Origin: Hydrangea macrophylla
Lineage: Eukaryota > Streptophyta > Magnoliopsida > Cornales > Hydrangeaceae
Length of the DNA: 64,000 nt
Assembly (NCBI GenBank): GCA_033977485.1
Contig: CM066987.1
Span: forward strand, 87,700,588 to 87,764,587
Reading direction: 5' to 3'
The position numbers were made by a program, and so were the translations under genes. Positions within the stretch are counted from its first letter, which is position 1. The number at the start of each line of letters is the position of its first letter. The notes under the pieces were generated by a model that saw only the letters and a list, made by a program, of their open reading frames with translations, was not told the DNA's origin and made no database searches. This document shows positions 60,654-64,000 of the stretch, piece by piece.

Positions 60654-61024
60654 ATGCCAAACATCTGATACATCAATTAGATTCCTAGTTTTAGTTTCAA
60701 TTCGTGATAAGAGTCTTGATAATTTATAAGATAAGAATTCATATTAATAATCTATAGAATCCACCCAAAGAGAAAAACCAATTAATACCAAAAAAAAAAA
60801 ATTAAATAGGAACGTGAAATTGAACCATTAATAGCACGTAATTTAAAACTATATATATAAAACTATGAAGCAGCCAAAAAAAATGACTCTCATGCGACCA
60901 AGAAAAATGTGGCATACCAAATTTATAAAAACTCTAAGAGAAATTACTTAAGTAAAAGTGCACTGATTGACAAAAGTGTAAAACACTTAAGGGGATCGGT
61001 GCACTTATTTCTAGTATATATATA
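60654..61024. other. Gene-free AT-rich stretch
   Basis: No features apart from A runs and a TA microsatellite next to the following element. Confidence 0.5.
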
Positions 61025-61175
61025 CAGTCAGACTCTAAAGCGCACTGGGTATGCGCACTGGAATTTAAAGTCCAAAAAAACTACGGGCTGGCCCGATGAC
61101 CCGTGCCCCGTCGCCGCTACTCCGCTGATCCGTGGAAACCTAATGCGCATACCCATGCACTTTAGAGCCTAACTG
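61025..61175. mobile_element. hAT-like MITE
   Basis: Inverted ends CAGTCAGACTCTAAAGCGCA and the complement of TGCACTTTAGAGCCTAACTG enclose a GC-rich centre. The adjoining octamers TATATATA and TAGATATA differ by one base, consistent with an 8-bp duplication. Length 151 bp. Confidence 0.65.
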
Positions 61176-61565
61176 TAGATATATATTTATGTTATTTAAG
61201 ACACACCAAGACCAGTGTTACGAGCCTAATGGCCGTGGTTTTGCATCTTACGTGGGGGTGTGTTGGTCTTCCTAAGTTTTGTGGTCGGACTAGTGGTTAG
61301 TGGGTAAATAGTGAACATACATGCGAATGGGACATAATGGTTTACATGGAGTACTTGTGGTAACCTAGTTTCTAGGAGTTATTGAGTAGTTTGTTATTGG
61401 TGGGTTATGTGTTTGTAATTACTACAACAAAATTGGTTTTTAAAGACAGAAAAAGTGTTATATATAATAGATCACAAATATGTCACTAGTTGTAATACAA
61501 ACACTTATCCAAATGTTATCATAGGTGCTATCACTAAGCCCATGTTGAGACACTTACCCATATAT

Positions 61566-61850
61566 TGGCAATACTACACTATATGGCTTCATTACTAATG
61601 GGTATATCCGTTAGGAAAAATATATCTAACAGAAAAACCATTACTATTTGGGTGTGGGTAATATTACTAACAGATTTTCTAACGGATATATCCGTTAGTA
61701 ATATTATATTTCCTAATGGATTTTCCGTTAGGAATTTATTTACTAACGGTTTCTTTTTCGACTATCTTTAAAATTTTAGATTAAATACTAACGGTTTGTT
61801 AAGGGTTTACTAACGGTTATATTCGTTAGTAATTCAAATACAAGCATAAC
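61566..61850. repeat. Fragment with AACGGATATATCCGTTA-type subterminal repeats
   Basis: Begins ACTACACTATATGGC, close to the CACTACACCATATGG start at 42497, and carries the same palindromic words (TATATCCGTTAG, TTCTAACGGATATATCCG). It is probably a truncated CACTA-like end of the same family and in the same orientation. The leading C of CACTA is not present. Confidence 0.5.
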
Positions 61851-62365
61851 TAATCTCTAAGAAATACATAACAAGCCCAATGTATAACAAACACAATAAA
61901 AAAATAATACATAATAATCATACCAAGTATTAGGGTGAAGTATATGTGGATTCTATTGATAAAAGGGGGAAGGATACAAGTATTTTAAGTTCTAGGCAAC
62001 ACAATGCATCATTTGTTAAAAACAAAAAAGGGAAGATAATAAATAGACTGCTTCTGGGGTGAGTTACTCCTGATCATCCCCACCTAATGCTTAGATTTCT
62101 TGGGTGAGTTATGCTCTAGCTCATCCTTGCTTACCCCATGATAAATGATAAATCAAAATGAAAAATGAAAAATAATAAAATATCAAAATCTGACACTAAA
62201 ATAGTAAGAAACTAAATCTGAAAAAACTAAGGCTACTAATCTTTGGTCCTTCAATGCAGGTGCGACCACAATACACATTATACACCTTGAAGCGAACACA
62301 TGTACAATCAGATGCCCAAACGCAACGACAAAGGTGTATACCCAATTAATAACAACACCAATTCT
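61851..62365. other. Gene-free AT-rich stretch
   Basis: No gene. Two similar words, GGGTGAGTTA, lie near 62058 and 62102. Nothing else was noted. Confidence 0.5.
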
Positions 62366-62529
62366 AATGGGCTAATACTATTGTCAGAGTAACAAATGGC
62401 TAATGCCAGAGCAATTTTCTAAAAGTTTTAGCGACAAAAAAAAGTGTCGCTAAAACTTTAAGCAAACTTTAAGTGACACATTTTGCTCTGGTACAAGCCA
62501 AAACTGATCTAGCAATAGCATTAGCCATT
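62366..62529. mobile_element. Foldback MITE
   Basis: Two nested arm pairs: AATGGGCTAATACTATTG with CAATAGCATTAGCCATT, and TGCCAGAGCAA with TTGCTCTGGTA. The core TTTTAGCGACA...TGTCGCTAAAA is also a palindrome and shares the TTAGCGACA word with the element at 653. Confidence 0.65.
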
Positions 62530-62935
62530 CTAATATACTTGAAGTGATTTTCAATAGTATTATACACTCAAGATATAAACATTGAACTTAAGAATTTTGG
62601 AATCAATTTGGTCGGTGACTCAATCAATTGAATTGTTCAATGAACCGGGCCACTAGTTGCCATTTGTAAGTCTACCGTTATCTGGCAAGAAGTGAGTCGG
62701 CTTTTGTATAGGCTTTGATTAAGTCAAAACTGTGCAACCTGAGCTTTAACTTTTGGTAAGTGGATCGGATCAACGAAACCCAACTCATACTCCATACAGA
62801 AACAATCACATATTTTACTAATTCTAAAAAATTAGAACTATACATGCGCTAACATAAGCACGTTCGATCTGATTAATCATGTGTAGAAACATATATCAAA
62901 CACGGGTGATACTAGCTAAGGTGAGAAGGTATAAT

Positions 62936-63542
62936 TGTTGTGCCCAAAACCCACGAACCAAAATTAAATGGTGAACACACGAAATAAGAGAATGATAAAA
63001 AGAAATCAACACACGAGATTTCTACGTTGTTCACCTAATCCGGGCTAATCCACTGCCACCAACGAAGACCAACTTTATTAATTGAAGATTACAAACCTTT
63101 TATAATCAATGCCTTACCAAACTGTTTATACTCTTAATCAATGCCTTACCAAATTGTTTATACTCTTTTATGAATTTTCTTTCTATTTCTACTCACTTTC
63201 AATCTCATCATATTATCCTATATATATTTCGAATTACTGCAGAAGAACATCTCTCATATGGAAATACTTCTTCCCTAAGAAACCAATCTATACAAATATA
63301 TCTATGTAATAGGAGACTTGTCATCATGTGAAAATATCCTAATAATACTCTCCTAATCAGATTAGTAAAGTTGTCCTCGTACATCCAGCAGAAAGCTAAA
63401 ACTCGGCCGATCGCTCGCGCGACCTTCACGCTATTATCTTCCAGTAGTTTCTCCAAACAATCTGAACCAATTTGCCCGACTCTCGCGCCTCCCTTGCTCG
63501 GGTGGCAGTACAGTTTTGAGAACTTTTACCCAATTTCCAATA
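62936..63542 (-). repeat. 3' LTR of Copia B (inverted)
   Basis: Reverse complement of the LTR at 55009-55676: it starts TGTTGTGCCCAAAACCC and ends ACCCAATTTCCAATA. On the minus strand, GCCCAAGGTGAAGTT, a typical Copia polypurine tract, lies just before it (about 63543-63560), so this is the 3' LTR of a minus-strand element. Confidence 0.75.
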
Positions 63543-63880
63543 AACTTCACCTTGGGCTTAATTTCACAAATCTTCACCTCTTTGATAGCACTCCAAAGCT
63601 TCACCATCTTCAACTTCTTCAGTCTTGCAGGGTCTTCAATCCATCACCTTGCTGTTGTTTGTATCCATCCATCTATTTACACACAATCCCCAAGTTCACA
63701 TAACCCATGAACTTGGGAATATCATCTTCGCCATTTGTACAAGAAGTTAATGCCACCGATTTGTCCACCACCTATGTAGACCTCTTTACCGGCTTCCACA
63801 CCACTCTTGTAGCCTCCTTGACTTTATCATCAACTTCAACTTTACCCAAAAGGACATACATATTCCCAGGAGCAGACCCA
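63543..63880 (-). pseudogene. Copia B internal remnant
   Basis: Minus-strand translation near 63880-63790 gives GNMYVLLGKVEVDDKVKEAT, matching the protease-end GNMYVLLGKEDV of Copia A. The rest has stops and no domain. RT and integrase are absent between it and the LTR, so the interior is deleted. Confidence 0.6.
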
Positions 63881-64000
63881 TGATTTTTGGCCAGGGGGGA
63901 CCTAGCCTTATACGGGGGTTCGGGGGCAGCGGCCCCGAGGCAATTTTTTTTGGGTCAATCTATACATAATTATGTGTAAAATGGTAGAATCGTATATAGA
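63881..64000. other. Start of another repeat at the window edge
   Basis: Contains GGGGGTTCGGGGGCAGCGGC, shared with 45723-45742, within a similar AT-rich context. It is cut by the window end, so the family was not assigned. Confidence 0.4.

Overview
This window reads as intergenic, transposon-rich DNA from a flowering plant, probably a dicot. The evidence is plant-type LTR retrotransposons of the Tat and Copia groups, CACTA, hAT and Stowaway elements, short GT-AG introns, and a two-domain jacalin-type lectin gene. I cannot name the species. No rRNA, tRNA, CRISPR array or prokaryotic feature was found.

Layout. 1-1326 and 27550-29179 are the two halves of one locus (copy A), split by a 26.2 kb nested retrotransposon. 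The outer element (1327-27549, duplicated CAATC) is a Ty3/gypsy element of the Tat type. It carries gag, protease, reverse transcriptase, two RNase H domains and integrase on the + strand. A spliced plant-mobile-domain (PMD) gene lies on the - strand before the 3' LTR. A second element (8659-21895, duplicated ATGTG) has 3.2 kb LTRs, no pol, a gag remnant and several tandem arrays; it sits inside the integrase of the first. 29850-33957 is a second copy of the locus (copy B). It keeps the empty site of the outer element but holds an 8-bp-TSD hAT element and a Mutator-like foldback. A Stowaway element (33958-34228) and a direct duplication (34236/35331) follow.

36034-39223 holds the only plausible host gene, a lectin with two jacalin domains in three coding exons. 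It has a 2-bp frameshift inside the first sugar-binding loop. 40540-54990 is an old LTR of the same family as the inner element. It is split by about 11.6 kb, most of which is a CACTA transposon (43851-54131) carrying intron-containing fragments of three unrelated host genes: a cytosolic-type alpha-glucan phosphorylase, an NDR-type AGC kinase and a DMS3/GMI1-like gene. 55009-60653 is a broken Copia element. Inside its gag sits a small minus-strand LTR element, whose own LTR contains a solo gypsy LTR. 60654-64000 holds small foldback elements and the 3' end of a second, inverted Copia copy.

The points most worth follow-up are the antisense PMD gene whose two introns join three frames exactly, the CACTA element carrying a fragment resembling an RNA-directed DNA methylation gene, and the inner element's internal repeats of its own polypurine-tract decamer. 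Family matches rest on recognition from memory; no database search was run.
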